A stretch of 64,000 nucleotides of DNA from NCBI RefSeq assembly GCF_016864375.1, contig NZ_CP069354.1, positions 1,984,001-2,048,000 on the forward strand, written 5' to 3'. This DNA is from Microvirga sp. VF16. GTDB taxonomy: Bacteria > Pseudomonadota > Alphaproteobacteria > Rhizobiales > Beijerinckiaceae. Below are positions 12,588 through 22,745 of this stretch, one piece after another (positions within the stretch are counted from its first letter, which is position 1; each line of letters begins with the position of its first letter). A program made the position numbers and the translations under genes. The notes below the pieces were generated by a model. It was not told the DNA's origin, searched no databases, and saw only the letters and a program-made list of their open reading frames with translations.

Positions 12588-12600
12588 AAAGGCCTTCGCT
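12575..12600 (+). promoter_or_regulatory. Hairpin overlapping the rpsQ stop (attenuator or processing site)
   Basis: AGCGAAGGC (12575-12583) pairs perfectly with GCCTTCGCT (12592-12600) around the rpsQ stop. The 3' tail is not U-rich, so it is a weak terminator at best. It precedes the 150-base leader of rplN and may separate S10 and spc expression. Confidence 0.4.
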
Positions 12601-12751
12601 AGGGGTTGTCTTAAAGGGGCGGTTCGTGTATACGGCCGCCTCTCTCGACATTTGAAGGGCAGGGGACATGAGATCCCCGTCAGGCGTAGTCCGGGGGGCA
12701 ATCCTGCCTTGGCCCGGAAACCTGTCTGAAACAAAGGAAAGGATCAAAGCC

Positions 12752-13120
12752 ATGATCCAGATGCAGACGAATCTTGACGTCGCCGACAATTCCGGCGCCC
12801 GTCGCGTGATGTGCATCAAGGTTCTCGGCGGTTCGAAGCGTAAGTACGCTTCCGTGGGCGATATCATCGTCGTATCCGTAAAAGAGGCTATTCCGCGCGG
12901 TCGCGTGAAGAAGGGCGATGTCATGAAGGCAGTCGTCGTTCGCACCGCGAAGGACATCCGTCGCGCTGACGGCTCGGTCATCCGTTTTGACCGCAATGCC
13001 GCCGTTCTGATCAACAATCAGAAAGAGCCGGTCGGCACCCGTATCTTCGGCCCCGTTCCGCGTGAACTGCGTGCCAAGAACCACATGAAAATCATTTCGC
13101 TTGCGCCGGAGGTGCTCTAA
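12752..13120 (+). CDS. rplN: 50S ribosomal protein L14
   Basis: This 122-residue protein starts [20 protein letters not shown], the fixed L14 N-terminus, so the ATG at 12752 is chosen over the upstream in-frame start at 12668. L14 lies at the subunit interface and binds the silencing factor RsfS. GGAAAGGATC just upstream supplies the ribosome-binding site. Its stop overlaps the rplX start (TAATG). Confidence 0.98.
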   Translation: MIQMQTNLDVADNSGARRVMCIKVLGGSKRKYASVGDIIVVSVKEAIPRGRVKKGDVMKAVVVRTAKDIRRADGSVIRFDRNAAVLINNQKEPVGTRIFGPVPRELRAKNHMKIISLAPEVL

Positions 13121-13437
13121 TGGCCGCGAAGATCAAGAAGGGCGATAAGGTCGTCGTCCTGACCGGTCGCGACAAGGGCAAGACCGGTGAAGTCGTGCAG
13201 ATGCTCCCGAAGGAAGAGCGCGCGGTCGTCCGTGGCGTGAACATCGTGAAGCGTCACCAGCGCCAGACGGCAAACTCCGAGGGTGGCATCATCTCGAAAG
13301 AGGCGAGCATCCATCTGTCGAACCTGGCCTACGCGGACCCGAAGGACGGCAAGCCGACCCGGGTTGGTTTCAAAGTTCTCGAAGACGGCCGCAAGGTTCG
13401 TTTCGCCAAGCGTTCGGGAGACCTGATCGATGGCTAA
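13120..13437 (+). CDS. rplX: 50S ribosomal protein L24
   Basis: This 105-residue protein has the KOW motif [20 protein letters not shown] at the start. L24 initiates assembly of the large subunit near the tunnel exit. It overlaps rplN by one base and rplE by 8 bases, so the three genes are probably translationally coupled. Confidence 0.97.
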   Translation: MAAKIKKGDKVVVLTGRDKGKTGEVVQMLPKEERAVVRGVNIVKRHQRQTANSEGGIISKEASIHLSNLAYADPKDGKPTRVGFKVLEDGRKVRFAKRSGDLIDG

Positions 13438-13996
13438 GGCTCAGGTGGACGGCTACACGCCGCGGCTGAAGAAGCACTACGAGGAAGTGGTGCGTCCGAA
13501 GCTCATTGAAGAATTCGGCTACAAGAACCCCATGGAAGTGCCGACGATCGAGAAGATCGTCCTCAACATGGGTGTTGGCGAATCGACCGCCGACTCGAAG
13601 AAGGCTTCGGTCGCTGCTGCCGATCTCGCGCTCATCGCCGGCCAGAAGCCGGTGATCACGAAGGCCCGTAAGGCTATCTCGCAGTTCAAGGTCCGCGAGA
13701 ACATGCCGATCGGCGCCAAGGTTACGCTGCGCAAGGTTCGTATGTACGAATTCCTTGACCGTCTCGTGACCATCGCTCTCCCGCGCGTCCGCGACTTCCG
13801 GGGCCTGAACCCCAAGTCGTTCGACGGCCGCGGCAACTACGCAATGGGTATCAAGGAGCACCTGGTGTTCCCTGAGATCAATTACGATAGGGTCGAGCAG
13901 GTTTGGGGCATGGACGTCGTCATCACCACTACGGCGAAGACCGACGAAGAAGCCCGCGCCCTGCTGCGTCACTTCAACTTCCCGTTCCGGCAGTGA
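13430..13996 (+). CDS. rplE: 50S ribosomal protein L5
   Basis: This 188-residue protein contains [12 protein letters not shown] and [18 protein letters not shown]5 binds 5S rRNA and contacts the P-site tRNA and the S13 bridge. It is co-transcribed and overlaps the end of rplX. Confidence 0.97.
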   Translation: MAKAQVDGYTPRLKKHYEEVVRPKLIEEFGYKNPMEVPTIEKIVLNMGVGESTADSKKASVAAADLALIAGQKPVITKARKAISQFKVRENMPIGAKVTLRKVRMYEFLDRLVTIALPRVRDFRGLNPKSFDGRGNYAMGIKEHLVFPEINYDRVEQVWGMDVVITTTAKTDEEARALLRHFNFPFRQ

Positions 13997-14035
13997 GGAT
14001 AGCTGTCCTCAAACGCGGACACTGGAGATAAAAGC

Positions 14036-14341
14036 ATGGCTAAGAAAAGCGCTATTGAGAAGAACAAGCATCGTCGTGAGCTAGTGAAGAAGTTCGCTGG
14101 CCGCCGCGAGCGCCTCCTGGCGGTCGCCAACGACGAGTCGAAGTCCATGGAGGAGCGCTTCGAGGCGCGCCTCAAGCTGGCTGAGCTGCCGCGCAACGCG
14201 AGCAAGACCCGTATCCGCAACCGCTGCGAGATCACAGGCCGCCCGCGCGCTTACTACCGCAAGCTCGGCATGTCGCGTATCGCTCTGCGCGAGCTCGGCA
14301 ACAAGGGCCTGATCCCGGGCCTTGTGAAGTCCAGCTGGTAA
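14036..14341 (+). CDS. rpsN: 30S ribosomal protein S14 (zinc-free type)
   Basis: This 101-residue S14 ends in the [19 protein letters not shown] block. It lacks the two CxxC pairs of the short zinc-binding form, so it is the long C- type normal for alphaproteobacteria. S14 helps assemble the 30S head. Confidence 0.97.
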   Translation: MAKKSAIEKNKHRRELVKKFAGRRERLLAVANDESKSMEERFEARLKLAELPRNASKTRIRNRCEITGRPRAYYRKLGMSRIALRELGNKGLIPGLVKSSW

Positions 14342-14356
14342 GGGGGAGGGCATCAT

Positions 14357-14752
14357 ATGATCAACGATCCGTTGGGCGATATGCTCACCCGTATCCGCAA
14401 CGCGCAAATGCGCCGTCGCGGGTCCGTCTCCACCCCTGGCTCGAAGCTCCGCGCTCGCGTCCTCGAGGTTCTGAAGTCCGAGGGCTACATCCGCGACTAC
14501 TCGCAGACCGAGTTCGGCAACGGCCGGACCGAGTTCTCGATCGAGCTGAAGTACTATGACGGCCAGCCGGTGATCCGCTCCATCGAGCGAGTCTCCAAGC
14601 CGGGCCGCCGCGTGTATGCTTCCGTCGACACCATGCCGCGCGTGGCTGACGGGCTGGGCATCACCATTCTCTCGACGCCCCAGGGCGTGATGGCCGATCA
14701 CGAGGCCCGGGAGAAGAACGTGGGCGGCGAAGTGCTCTGCAAGGTCTTCTAA
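14357..14752 (+). CDS. rpsH: 30S ribosomal protein S8
   Basis: This 131-residue protein starts [20 protein letters not shown] and ends with [14 protein letters not shown] and [10 protein letters not shown]8 organises the central domain of 16S rRNA. In E. coli it represses the spc operon at the L5 gene. The GGGGGAGGG motif upstream gives strong ribosome binding. Confidence 0.98.
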   Translation: MINDPLGDMLTRIRNAQMRRRGSVSTPGSKLRARVLEVLKSEGYIRDYSQTEFGNGRTEFSIELKYYDGQPVIRSIERVSKPGRRVYASVDTMPRVADGLGITILSTPQGVMADHEAREKNVGGEVLCKVF

Positions 14753-14788
14753 GACTTAGCACCCGCACAGAACCACGGAGATTCGAAA

Positions 14789-15322
14789 ATGTCCCGAGTA
14801 GGCAAGAAGCCCGTTCCGGTTCCGTCAGGTGTGACGGCGACCGTTGACGGTCAGATGGTGAAAGTTAAGGGCTCGAAGGGCGAACTCTCGTTCCTCGTTC
14901 CCGAAGAAGTGTCGGTTGTTCTCGAAGACGGCGCCGTGTCGGTTAACCCGCGCGACGAGTCCAAGACGGCCCGTGCGAAGTGGGGTATGTCCCGCGCTCA
15001 GGTGGCGAACCTGGTCGAAGGCGTGTCCAAGGGCTTCGAGAAGCGCCTTGAGATCAACGGCGTCGGCTACAAGGCCGCCGTTGCCGGCAAGGTGCTGAAG
15101 CTGTCGCTGGGCTATAGCCACGATATCGACTACGAGATCCCGGCCGGCGTGACGATCACGACACCGAAGCCGACGGAAGTCGTCGTTGTCGGCATCGACA
15201 AGCAGGTCGTTGGTCAGACTGCCGCCGAGATCCGCGAATACCGCGGTCCGGAGCCCTATAAGGGCAAGGGCGTCAAGTATGCCAACGAGTTCATCTTCCG
15301 CAAGGAAGGCAAGAAGAAGTAA
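14789..15322 (+). CDS. rplF: 50S ribosomal protein L6
   Basis: This 177-residue protein starts [15 protein letters not shown] and ends with [21 protein letters not shown]6 has two repeats of one fold and sits by the factor-binding site. It follows rpsH after 36 bases in the spc block. Confidence 0.98.
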   Translation: MSRVGKKPVPVPSGVTATVDGQMVKVKGSKGELSFLVPEEVSVVLEDGAVSVNPRDESKTARAKWGMSRAQVANLVEGVSKGFEKRLEINGVGYKAAVAGKVLKLSLGYSHDIDYEIPAGVTITTPKPTEVVVVGIDKQVVGQTAAEIREYRGPEPYKGKGVKYANEFIFRKEGKKK

Positions 15323-15334
15323 GGACGACGTATC

Positions 15335-15697
15335 ATGGCTGAGAAGAAAGGCGCTGAAGATCGCCGCAAGGCTCGTGTGCGCCGTGCGATCAAGAAGGCA
15401 GCGAATGGCCGTCCGCGTTTGTCGGTCTTCCGTTCGTCCAAGCAGATCTATGCCCAGGTTATCGATGACGTGCGCGGCCACACGGTCGCCTCGGCTTCGA
15501 CCCTCGAGGCTGACGTGAAGGGCAAGCTCAAGACCGGCGCCACTATCGATGCGGCGAAGGAAGTGGGCAAGCTCGTTGCTGAGCGCGCGGCGAAGGCCGG
15601 CGTGAAGCAGGTCATCTTCGACCGCTCGGGCTACCTCTATCACGGACGCGTCAAGGCTCTGGCCGACGCTGCTCGTGAAGGCGGTCTGGATTTCTAA
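15335..15697 (+). CDS. rplR: 50S ribosomal protein L18
   Basis: This 120-residue protein has [20 protein letters not shown] and the C-terminal [21 protein letters not shown]18 carries 5S rRNA into the large subunit with L5. The start gives a lysine-rich N-terminus typical of the family. Confidence 0.97.
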   Translation: MAEKKGAEDRRKARVRRAIKKAANGRPRLSVFRSSKQIYAQVIDDVRGHTVASASTLEADVKGKLKTGATIDAAKEVGKLVAERAAKAGVKQVIFDRSGYLYHGRVKALADAAREGGLDF

Positions 15698-15761
15698 CGG
15701 CGGGTATAATCCAAGCAACCCTTAGCGAGCGGGCCCGCCGCCCGCGCAAGTGAGAGGTCTC

Positions 15762-16331
15762 ATGGCTAGAGAACCAAGAGAACGTGCTGATCGCGAAGAG
15801 CGCGACAGCGAATTCGTGGACCGCCTGGTCCACATCAACCGCGTCGCCAAAGTCGTGAAGGGCGGCCGTCGCTTCGGCTTCGCTGCTCTCGTGGTCGTCG
15901 GCGATCAGAAGGGCCGCGTCGGCTTCGGCCACGGCAAGGCTCGCGAAGTGCCGGAAGCCATCCGTAAGGCAACGGACGCTGCGAAGCGCTCCATGATCCG
16001 CGTCGCTCTCCGTGAGGGCCGCACGCTTCACCACGACGTGAACGGCCGCCATGGCGCCGGTAAGGTCGTGCTGCGTGCCGCTCCTCAGGGTACCGGCATC
16101 ATCGCCGGCGGTCCGATGCGCGCCGTCTTCGAGGTGGTGGGCATGCAGGACGTCGTTGCGAAGTCGCTCGGCTCGTCGAATCCCTATAACCTCGTCCGCG
16201 CGACTTTCGACGCGCTCAAGAACGAGGACAGCCCGCGTTCGGTCGCTGCTCGCCGTGGCCTGAAGGTCTCGACGCTGCAGGCTCGCCGCCGTGACGCTGA
16301 CACCAGCGAAGCCGCTGGCGCTGAAGCGTAA
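15762..16331 (+). CDS. rpsE: 30S ribosomal protein S5
   Basis: This 189-residue protein contains [19 protein letters not shown] and the loop [20 protein letters not shown], with both the dsRNA-binding-like and C-terminal domains. S5 acts in mRNA entry and fidelity. The ATG at 15762, after GAGAGG, is preferred to the in-frame GTG at 15750. The last 25 residues form an alphaproteobacterial tail. Confidence 0.97.
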   Translation: MAREPRERADREERDSEFVDRLVHINRVAKVVKGGRRFGFAALVVVGDQKGRVGFGHGKAREVPEAIRKATDAAKRSMIRVALREGRTLHHDVNGRHGAGKVVLRAAPQGTGIIAGGPMRAVFEVVGMQDVVAKSLGSSNPYNLVRATFDALKNEDSPRSVAARRGLKVSTLQARRRDADTSEAAGAEA

Positions 16332-16345
16332 GGGAGGCTGTAACC

Positions 16346-16552
16346 ATGGCAAAGAAGCCTGCTGCTGCAGCATCCACCGTCACCGTTGAGCAGATCGGTT
16401 CGCCGATCCGTCGCGAGGCCAAGCAGCGCCAGACGCTGATCGGTCTCAAGCTCAACAAGCTTCACCGTACTTCGACCTTGGAAGACACGCCTGCAGTTCG
16501 CGGCATGATCGAGAAGGTCAAGCACCTCGTGCGCGTTGTAGACGGGCAGTGA
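16346..16552 (+). CDS. rpmD: 50S ribosomal protein L30
   Basis: This 68-residue protein has the L30 motif [20 protein letters not shown] and ends [10 protein letters not shown]. It is a small ferredoxin-fold protein at the periphery of the large subunit, placed between rpsE and rplO as in most spc operons. Confidence 0.96.
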   Translation: MAKKPAAAASTVTVEQIGSPIRREAKQRQTLIGLKLNKLHRTSTLEDTPAVRGMIEKVKHLVRVVDGQ

Positions 16553-16562
16553 GGAGAGCGTC

Positions 16563-17036
16563 ATGAAACTCAACGAAATTCGTGACAACGAAGGTTCCAC
16601 CAAGAACCGTATGCGCGTCGGCCGTGGTATCGGCTCCGGCAAGGGCAAGACCGGTGGTCGCGGCGTGAAGGGACAGAAGTCCCGCACCGGCGTGTCCATC
16701 AAGGGCTTCGAAGGCGGTCAGATGCCTCTGCACCGTCGTCTGCCGAAGCGCGGCTTCAACAAGCCGAACGCGATTGACCTGAACGAGGTTAATGTCGGCC
16801 GTATCCAGCAGGCTATCGAGGCCGGCAAGCTCGACAAGGGCGCTGCCGTGACAGTCGAGTCGCTGGTGGCCGCCGGTGTGGTCTCCAAGCCGCGCGACGG
16901 CGTGAAGATCCTCGGCGTCGGCGAGCTCAAGGCTAAGCTTTCCTTCCAGGTCCATGGCGCGTCCAAGTCGGCCGTCGAAGCGATCGAGAAGGCTGGTGGC
17001 TCGGTTACCCTCCTGGGTGCCGTTGCGCAGGCGTGA
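16563..17036 (+). CDS. rplO: 50S ribosomal protein L15
   Basis: This 157-residue protein has [20 protein letters not shown], then the glycine/lysine-rich segment [20 protein letters not shown], then the globular end [22 protein letters not shown]15 is a late assembly protein of the large subunit. A hairpin lies in the 105-base gap to secY. Confidence 0.97.
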   Translation: MKLNEIRDNEGSTKNRMRVGRGIGSGKGKTGGRGVKGQKSRTGVSIKGFEGGQMPLHRRLPKRGFNKPNAIDLNEVNVGRIQQAIEAGKLDKGAAVTVESLVAAGVVSKPRDGVKILGVGELKAKLSFQVHGASKSAVEAIEKAGGSVTLLGAVAQA

Positions 17037-17064
17037 GCCCGCGCCCACATTGACTAAGATCCAA

Positions 17065-17097
17065 GCGGCGGCCCGCGTCTGATCGCGTGGCCGCCGT
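17065..17097 (+). promoter_or_regulatory. GC-rich hairpin between rplO and secY
   Basis: CGGCGGCC plus CGCG pairs with CGCG plus GGCCGCCG, with a single bulged base, followed by TTTG. It resembles a weak terminator or attenuator that would lower secY and adk expression relative to the ribosomal genes. Confidence 0.45.
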
Positions 17098-17141
17098 TTG
17101 CGTGATGATCGTCACGTACCAGGTATTTCGGGGACACCACT

Positions 17142-18479
17142 ATGGCCTCAGCAGCCGAGCAACTTGCGGCAAACATCAATTTCGGCGCCATCGCCAAGGC
17201 CGATGAGCTGAAGAAGCGCATCTGGTTCACCCTAGGCGCCCTCATCGTCTACCGTCTCGGCACCTATATCCCGCTGCCCGGCATCAATCCGGAGGCCCTG
17301 GCTCAGAGCTTCCAGAACGCCAGCGGCGGCGTGCTCGGCCTCTTCAACATGTTCTCGGGCGGCGCCGTGGAGCGCATGGCCATCTTTGCCCTGAACATCA
17401 TGCCGTATATCTCGGCATCGATCATCGTCCAGCTCCTCACCTCCGTTCTGCCCTCCCTCGAGGCGCTCAAGAAGGAAGGCGAGGCGGGTCGCAAGATCCT
17501 AAACCAGTACACCCGATATCTCACGGTGTTCCTCGCTGTCTTCCAGTCCTGGGGTATCGCCGTCGGCCTGCAGAGTTCCGGCACCATCGTGCAGGCGCCC
17601 GGGCCGTTCTTCCTGATCTCGACCGTGATCACGCTGACTGGCGGAACGATGTTCCTGATGTGGCTCGGCGAGCAGATCACCTCGCGTGGTATCGGTAACG
17701 GCACCTCGCTGATCATCTTCGCCGGCATCGTGGCCAACCTGCCGTCGGCCATCGCCGGTACCCTCGAACTTGGCCGCCAGGGCGCGATCTCGACGGGGTT
17801 GATCCTCGGTGTCATCGTGATGGCGATCGCCATCATCTACTTTGTCGTGTTCATGGAACGCGCTCAGCGCCGTCTGCTCATCAACTATCCGAAGCGCCAG
17901 GTCGGCAACCGGATGTATGAGGGTCAGACCTCGTTCCTGCCGCTCAAGCTGAACACCTCGGGCGTGATCCCGCCGATCTTCGCGTCGTCGCTGCTTCTGC
18001 TGCCGGCCACTATCGCCAGCTTCCAGACCGGCACGGACGGCACTGGCTTCATCTCCATGCTCACGACTTATCTGGGTCATGGGCGTCCAGCCTATATGTT
18101 CCTGTATGCGGCGTTGATCGTATTCTTCGCCTTCTTCTATACGGCCATCGTCTTCAATCCTACGGAGACGGCGGACAATCTGAAGAAGCAGGGCGGCTTC
18201 ATTCCGGGCATCCGTCCCGGCGAGCGCACGGCCGATTTCATCGATCAGGTGCTGACCCGCATCACCGTGTTGGGCGCCGCCTATCTGGTGATTATCTGCC
18301 TGATTCCCGAACTGCTGGTGTCCTATGCGGCTTTGCCATTCTACTTTGGCGGCACTTCGCTTCTGATCGTCGTGTCTGTTACCATGGACACGGTCGCGCA
18401 GGTGCATGGCCATCTGTTGGCTCACCAGTACGAGGGCCTCGTCAAGAAGGCGAAGCTCAAGGGCGCGCGCAGACGCTAA
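17142..18479 (+). CDS. secY: Protein translocase subunit SecY
   Basis: This 445-residue inner membrane protein forms the protein-conducting channel with SecE and SecG. Ten hydrophobic segments are visible, beginning with [18 protein letters not shown]. The conserved cytoplasmic loops [12 protein letters not shown] and [20 protein letters not shown], and the late motif [20 protein letters not shown], are present. It is the penultimate gene of the spc block, followed by adk after 53 bases. Confidence 0.98.
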   Translation: MASAAEQLAANINFGAIAKADELKKRIWFTLGALIVYRLGTYIPLPGINPEALAQSFQNASGGVLGLFNMFSGGAVERMAIFALNIMPYISASIIVQLLTSVLPSLEALKKEGEAGRKILNQYTRYLTVFLAVFQSWGIAVGLQSSGTIVQAPGPFFLISTVITLTGGTMFLMWLGEQITSRGIGNGTSLIIFAGIVANLPSAIAGTLELGRQGAISTGLILGVIVMAIAIIYFVVFMERAQRRLLINYPKRQVGNRMYEGQTSFLPLKLNTSGVIPPIFASSLLLLPATIASFQTGTDGTGFISMLTTYLGHGRPAYMFLYAALIVFFAFFYTAIVFNPTETADNLKKQGGFIPGIRPGERTADFIDQVLTRITVLGAAYLVIICLIPELLVSYAALPFYFGGTSLLIVVSVTMDTVAQVHGHLLAHQYEGLVKKAKLKGARRR

Positions 18480-18532
18480 GATTGAACAACTCGCCGAAGG
18501 CGAGCAGATTCGACGAAGTGAGGGGGACGTCG

Positions 18533-19114
18533 ATGAGGATCATCCTGCTGGGGCCGCCGGGGGCCGGAAAAGGCACTCAGGCTGTGCGTCTGGTTGAACG
18601 GCTGGGAATTCCTCAGCTTTCGACGGGCGACATGCTCCGCGCAGCTGTGGCTGCCGGCACGCCGGTCGGCCTCAAGGCCAAGGAAGTCATGGACCGGGGC
18701 GACCTGGTGTCGGACGACATCGTCGTCGGCATCATCGCCGACCGAATCGAGGAGGCAGACGCCAGGAGCGGCTTCATCCTCGATGGTTTTCCCCGGACCG
18801 TGGCGCAGGCCGAAGCCTTCGACGCCATGCTGTCTGCCAAGGGCCTCAGGCTCGATGCCGTCGTCGAATTCAAGGTGAACGAAGCCGAGTTGGTGGACCG
18901 GATCGTCAAGCGGGCCAAGGAGTCCGAGGCCCGCGGAGAGCCGGTGCGCAAGGACGACAACCCGGAGGTCTTCAAGACCCGGCTGGATGCCTACAGGAAG
19001 CAGACGGCTCCGCTTTCGGCCTATTACGAGCGCACGGGCATGCTGAAGACTGTCGATGGCATGAAGCCTATTGATGCGGTGACGGAAGAGATCAGGGCAA
19101 TCCTTGGGCGGTGA
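18533..19114 (+). CDS. adk: Adenylate kinase (short-LID type)
   Basis: This 193-residue enzyme interconverts ATP plus AMP with two ADP. The P-loop [10 protein letters not shown] (residues 7-16) and the AMP-site motif ILDGFPRT are clear. The LID is the short form without the zinc-binding insertion, common in alphaproteobacteria. The ATG at 18533 is chosen because it gives the canonical [10 protein letters not shown] start. It ends the spc block; the next DNA is a non-ribosomal insert. Confidence 0.97.
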   Translation: MRIILLGPPGAGKGTQAVRLVERLGIPQLSTGDMLRAAVAAGTPVGLKAKEVMDRGDLVSDDIVVGIIADRIEEADARSGFILDGFPRTVAQAEAFDAMLSAKGLRLDAVVEFKVNEAELVDRIVKRAKESEARGEPVRKDDNPEVFKTRLDAYRKQTAPLSAYYERTGMLKTVDGMKPIDAVTEEIRAILGR

Positions 19115-19130
19115 CGGTGCGCTCCGCCCA
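19105..19130 (+). terminator. Weak hairpin overlapping the adk stop
   Basis: TGGGCGG (19105-19111) pairs with CCGCCCA (19124-19130) around the adk stop. There is no strong T-run. It may limit read-through into the insert. Confidence 0.3.
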
Positions 19131-19144
19131 CGATTCTTGACACT

Positions 19145-19482
19145 TCAACTGTCAAATTCCTTGTCGTCTCCCACAAGCATATCACGGATATTCTTGGGAA
19201 CAGGGAAACCGTATCCATTGCCCAGTTTGTCAAAATAGAGACGACCAGTTTGGTGGTAGTCGCTAAGATAAAGGCTTGCGCCGACACCTTGAAGTGCAAG
19301 AACAACAGCTTGCATCTGATCCAAGCCATAGATGGTATACGTCTCCACACCATTCGGCCATTCAATCGTATATTGGCATGCCCAGTCTTGACCGTTGTAA
19401 ACGGTGAAAAAAGGCAAACGGGAACAGTCACGTTTGTTCCATCTTCCAGCATGTAGTTGAGCTTGCGCTTAGCAATAATCAT
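19145..19482 (-). pseudogene. DUF6968-like gene, frameshifted
   Basis: Two overlapping minus-strand frames together read as one small protein. The first 22 residues (MIIAKRKLNYMLEDGTNVTV, from ATG at 19482) are in one frame. The rest (FFTVYNGQDWACQYTIEWPN to GYGFPVPKNIRDMLVGDDKE) is in another. The switch lies at or near a run of six A (plus strand 19407-19412), so one base seems lost or gained there. The joined product of about 112 residues resembles the small DUF6968 family by its DW-C-Y and GYGFPVP motifs; its function is unknown. It lies antisense between adk and rpsM, in DNA poorer in GC than its neighbours. It could be a decayed gene, a sequencing error, or less likely a real frameshift. 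Confidence 0.6.
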
Positions 19483-20047
19483 GGGATCGCCTTAATAATT
19501 TAAGGGAAGGATAAGGGTGGCCCTTATCGCACGCGACCTTGCAGACCATCGCTTGTGAATAGCAGTTTGGGATTCGAACAAGTCTGCATTGGAACAAGTC
19601 GCACTCATACTGCGCTTCACATACTGAGCGCCGTGCTTGAGACGCCAAGGTGATTCTGCCCGCTCCCCCTTCTTCAACTGATCTTGGGCGGACCCTCTGA
19701 CCTGTCTCGTTGTTTGACCGTGTGGGGCTACTCGAACTACCGCCGCCACTCGTTCATTGTCCTCCACTAGAAGAACCAGCAGGAACTCGGGGCTGATTAG
19801 GGTCATAGCGTTGCTCAAGGGGGTGTCGTGAGCGAAGTGCGAGGGCTCTTGCCCGCAACAAGTTGAGCTTGGATTGTATCTACAACAAATAACGATCTGA
19901 AAGTCTGGATTGGGCCATAGCTACAATGCCTTAACGAGTATTTATAACGTTACATCATATAACTGCGCTTGTAAAGAACAAAATGGGAACATAAGGCCGT
20001 GAGCATGCCATCAAAACTGATCAGAGTGAGGAGGTGATAGAAGCCGG
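19483..20047. other. AT-richer non-coding insert before rpsM
   Basis: I see no convincing gene in these 565 bases. The stretch around 19860-19990 is clearly AT-rich compared with the ribosomal genes on both sides. Together with the broken DUF6968 gene it looks like inserted or decayed foreign DNA. No terminal repeats or integrase are visible. Confidence 0.5.
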
Positions 20048-20076
20048 TTGACGTAGCGCCAAAAAGCGGCTATGTG
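20048..20076 (+). promoter_or_regulatory. Candidate sigma-70 promoter for rpsM-rpsK-rpoA-rplQ
   Basis: TTGACG (20048-20053) and TATGTG (20071-20076) are 17 bases apart and face rpsM. It lies just at the junction of the insert and the alpha block, so it would restore expression after the insertion. A small hairpin (GAAGC-ATT-TGCTTC near 20199) lies in the leader. Confidence 0.4.
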
Positions 20077-20229
20077 CCTCCACTTGCAAAAGAAGGCGCT
20101 CGGCTCGGAGGGCTTCGTGAGAAGTCACTCGGGTCGTTTTGTTTTGCATAAGCCCGCGCAGGGGCCGGCCTCCACCGGACGCGCGATAATCAAAACCCGA
20201 AGCATTTGCTTCTTACATGGAGACGGACG

Positions 20230-20598
20230 ATGGCCCGTATTGCAGGCGTCAACATCCCGACCGCCAAGCGCGTTGTGATCGCGCTTCAGTATATCCACGG
20301 CATTGGACCCAAGAAGGCCCAAGAGATCATCGAGAAGGTCAATATCCCGGCCGAGCGCCGCGTGAACCAGTTGACCGACGCCGAGGTTCTGGCCATCCGC
20401 GAGACGATCGACCGCGACTACGTCGTCGAAGGCGATCTGCGCCGCGAAGTGTCCATGAACATCAAGCGCCTGATGGATCTCGCCGCTTACCGTGGCCTGC
20501 GTCACCGCCGCAGCCTGCCCGTTCGCGGTCAGCGCACCCACACGAACGCTCGTACCCGCAAGGGTAAGTCGAAGCCGATCGCCGGCAAGAAGAAGTAA
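20230..20598 (+). CDS. rpsM: 30S ribosomal protein S13
   Basis: This 122-residue protein starts [20 protein letters not shown] and ends with the basic tail [18 protein letters not shown]13 forms the head-to-large-subunit bridge. The ATG at 20230 gives the family N-terminus; the in-frame ATG at 20206 is rejected. It is followed by a terminator-like hairpin. Confidence 0.98.
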   Translation: MARIAGVNIPTAKRVVIALQYIHGIGPKKAQEIIEKVNIPAERRVNQLTDAEVLAIRETIDRDYVVEGDLRREVSMNIKRLMDLAAYRGLRHRRSLPVRGQRTHTNARTRKGKSKPIAGKKK

Positions 20599-20604
20599 TT
20601 TTTT

Positions 20605-20629
20605 GGCCACCCCTGGCGGGTGGCCTTTT
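20605..20629 (+). terminator. Intrinsic terminator or attenuator between rpsM and rpsK
   Basis: GGCCACCC (20605-20612) pairs with GGGTGGCC (20618-20625), followed by TTTT. It sits inside the alpha operon and should reduce, not abolish, transcription of rpsK, rpoA and rplQ. Confidence 0.6.
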
Positions 20630-20674
20630 CTCCCGAGCGCCTGGAACGACGGGCGCGCTTGAAGGATCTTTCGA

Positions 20675-21064
20675 ATGGCTAAAGAAGCTACCCGCGTCCG
20701 CCGCCGCGAACGCAAGAACATCGTTTCCGGCGTGGCGCATGTGAACGCCTCGTTCAACAACACCATGATCACCATCACCGACGCCCAGGGCAACACGATT
20801 TCCTGGTCCTCGGCTGGCGCCATGGGTTTCAAGGGTTCGCGTAAGTCGACCCCGTATGCGGCGCAGATCGCCGCTGAAGATGCGGCCCGCAAGGCTGCCG
20901 AGCATGGCATGCGTACCCTCGAGGTCGAGGTGTCCGGCCCCGGCTCCGGCCGTGAGTCTGCTCTGCGCGCCCTCCAGTCGGCCGGCTTCACCGTCACCTC
21001 GATCCGTGACGTGACGCCGATCCCGCACAACGGCTGCCGCCCGCGCAAGCGTCGCCGCGTCTAA
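20675..21064 (+). CDS. rpsK: 30S ribosomal protein S11
   Basis: This 129-residue protein contains [19 protein letters not shown] and ends [15 protein letters not shown]11 forms the platform of the 30S subunit near the Shine-Dalgarno helix. It lies 76 bases after rpsM. Confidence 0.98.
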   Translation: MAKEATRVRRRERKNIVSGVAHVNASFNNTMITITDAQGNTISWSSAGAMGFKGSRKSTPYAAQIAAEDAARKAAEHGMRTLEVEVSGPGSGRESALRALQSAGFTVTSIRDVTPIPHNGCRPRKRRRV

Positions 21065-21073
21065 GGTTATCCG

Positions 21074-21098
21074 GCGCGTGGGTCCAAAACCCACGCGC
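21074..21098 (+). promoter_or_regulatory. Strong hairpin between rpsK and rpoA
   Basis: GCGCGTGGGT (21074-21083) pairs perfectly with ACCCACGCGC (21089-21098) with a 5-base loop. No U-tail follows. It may be an RNA-processing or protein-binding site that sets rpoA levels. Confidence 0.5.
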
Positions 21099-21153
21099 GT
21101 TCCGGTTTAAAGGGTTGGTCGAAAACCTCCCTTCAAGCCGTACCTCATGAGGT

Positions 21154-22176
21154 GTGGTTGTGATCCAAAAGAACTGGCAAGAGCTGATTAAGCCGAACAA
21201 GCTTGAAGTTGCCCCCGGCGACGATCCGAAGCGTATCGCGACGGTCGTGGCCGAGCCGCTCGAGCGTGGCTTTGGCACGACGCTCGGCAACTCGCTGCGC
21301 CGGGTCCTCCTGTCGTCGCTCCAGGGCGCGGCAGTGACTGCGATCCATATCGACGGCGTGCTGCACGAGTTCTCGTCCATCCCGGGCGTCCGCGAGGACG
21401 TGACCGATATCGTCCTCAACGTGAAGACGATCGCCATCAAGATGCAGGGCGAGGGCGCGAAACGCATGACGCTCCGCAAGACCGGCCCCGGAGCCGTCAC
21501 CGCTGGCGACATCAACACGGTCGGCGACGTGCAGATTCTGAACCCCGAACTCGTGCTCTGCACCCTCGACGAGGGCGCCGAGATCCGCATGGAGTTCACG
21601 GTCGATACCGGCAAGGGCTATGTTCCGGCCGAGCGCAACCGCACCGAGGACGCGCCGATCGGCCTCATTCCGGTCGACTCGCTCTACAGCCCGGTAAAGA
21701 AGGTCTCTTATCGCATCGAGAACACCCGCGAGGGCCAGATTCTCGACTACGACAAGCTGATCATGACGGTCGAGACCAATGGCGCCGTGACGCCTGAGGA
21801 TGCCGTGGCCTATGCCGCCCGCATCCTGCAGGACCAGCTCCAGGTCTTCGTCAACTTCGAAGAGCCGCGCAAGGAAGAGGCCGCGGCTGCCGCGCCGCAG
21901 CTGCCGTTCAACCCGGCGCTCCTCAAGAAGGTCGACGAGCTCGAGCTGTCGGTCCGTTCGGCGAACTGCCTGAAGAACGACAACATCGTCTATATCGGTG
22001 ACCTCATCCAGAAGTCCGAGGCGGAAATGCTCCGCACCCCGAACTTCGGCCGCAAGTCGCTAAACGAGATCAAGGAAGTTCTGGCCGGCATGGGCCTGCA
22101 CCTCGGCATGGACGTGCCGGGCTGGCCGCCGGAGAACATCGAAGACCTCGCGAAGCGCTTCGAAGAGCACTACTAA
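21154..22176 (+). CDS. rpoA: RNA polymerase alpha subunit
   Basis: This protein of about 340 residues has the N-terminal assembly domain ([20 protein letters not shown]) and the C-terminal DNA-binding domain ([20 protein letters not shown]) joined by an acidic, Ala-rich linker. Starts are GTG: either 21154 or, two codons later, 21160, the latter giving the common [14 protein letters not shown] start. No in-frame ATG lies nearby. It is in the alpha block, as is usual. Confidence 0.98.
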   Translation: MVVIQKNWQELIKPNKLEVAPGDDPKRIATVVAEPLERGFGTTLGNSLRRVLLSSLQGAAVTAIHIDGVLHEFSSIPGVREDVTDIVLNVKTIAIKMQGEGAKRMTLRKTGPGAVTAGDINTVGDVQILNPELVLCTLDEGAEIRMEFTVDTGKGYVPAERNRTEDAPIGLIPVDSLYSPVKKVSYRIENTREGQILDYDKLIMTVETNGAVTPEDAVAYAARILQDQLQVFVNFEEPRKEEAAAAAPQLPFNPALLKKVDELELSVRSANCLKNDNIVYIGDLIQKSEAEMLRTPNFGRKSLNEIKEVLAGMGLHLGMDVPGWPPENIEDLAKRFEEHY

Positions 22177-22182
22177 GATTTT

Positions 22183-22240
22183 CGAAGCCGCTCGTCTTCC
22201 CTGACAAGCGGCTTCGGTCCACCCCGCCGGAAACCGGCGG
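22183..22240 (+). promoter_or_regulatory. Two tandem hairpins between rpoA and rplQ
   Basis: CGAAGCCGCT (22183-22192) pairs with AGCGGCTTCG (22207-22216). CCGCCGG (22224-22230) pairs with CCGGCGG (22234-22240). Neither has a T-run. The gap of 123 bases is long for this operon. Confidence 0.45.
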
Positions 22241-22299
22241 TAATCAAGAGAGACGGTCCGTCCCTTGGCACGGCGGCCGGAAGATTTAGGAGAAAGCCA

Positions 22300-22722
22300 A
22301 TGCGTCACGGATTCCGTGGTCGTCGCTTCAACCGCACGACCGAACACCGCAAGGCCATGTTCGCCAATATGGCGGCAGCGCTGATCAAGCACGAGCAGAT
22401 CGTCACGACGCTTCCGAAGGCCAAGGACCTGCGTCCGGTCGTCGAGAAGCTGATCACGCTCGGCAAGCGCGGCGACTTGCATGCCCGCCGCCTCGCCATG
22501 TCGAAGCTGCGCGACGAGGCGATGGTCAAGAAGCTTTTCGAGGTGCTGGGCAAGCGCTACCAGGACCGCAACGGTGGCTACACCCGCGTCCTGAAGGCCG
22601 GCTTCCGCTACGGCGACAATGCTCCGCTCGCCGTGATCGAGTTTGTGGACCGCGACGTCGATGCGCGCGGCCAGGATTCGGGCCCGACCATGAAGGACGA
22701 GCTTGTCGAGGCGGCCGAGTAA
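22300..22722 (+). CDS. rplQ: 50S ribosomal protein L17
   Basis: This 140-residue protein starts [20 protein letters not shown] and contains [21 protein letters not shown]17 lies near the tunnel exit. It is the last gene of the ribosomal cluster and is closed by a strong terminator. Confidence 0.98.
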   Translation: MRHGFRGRRFNRTTEHRKAMFANMAAALIKHEQIVTTLPKAKDLRPVVEKLITLGKRGDLHARRLAMSKLRDEAMVKKLFEVLGKRYQDRNGGYTRVLKAGFRYGDNAPLAVIEFVDRDVDARGQDSGPTMKDELVEAAE

Positions 22723-22745
22723 GCTCTCGGTTCAGAGATTTCATG

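Noticed and set aside
19492..19818. 108-residue minus-strand frame in the adk-rpsM insert
   Set aside because: No domain, no good ribosome-binding site and uneven composition; more likely non-coding or remnant DNA.
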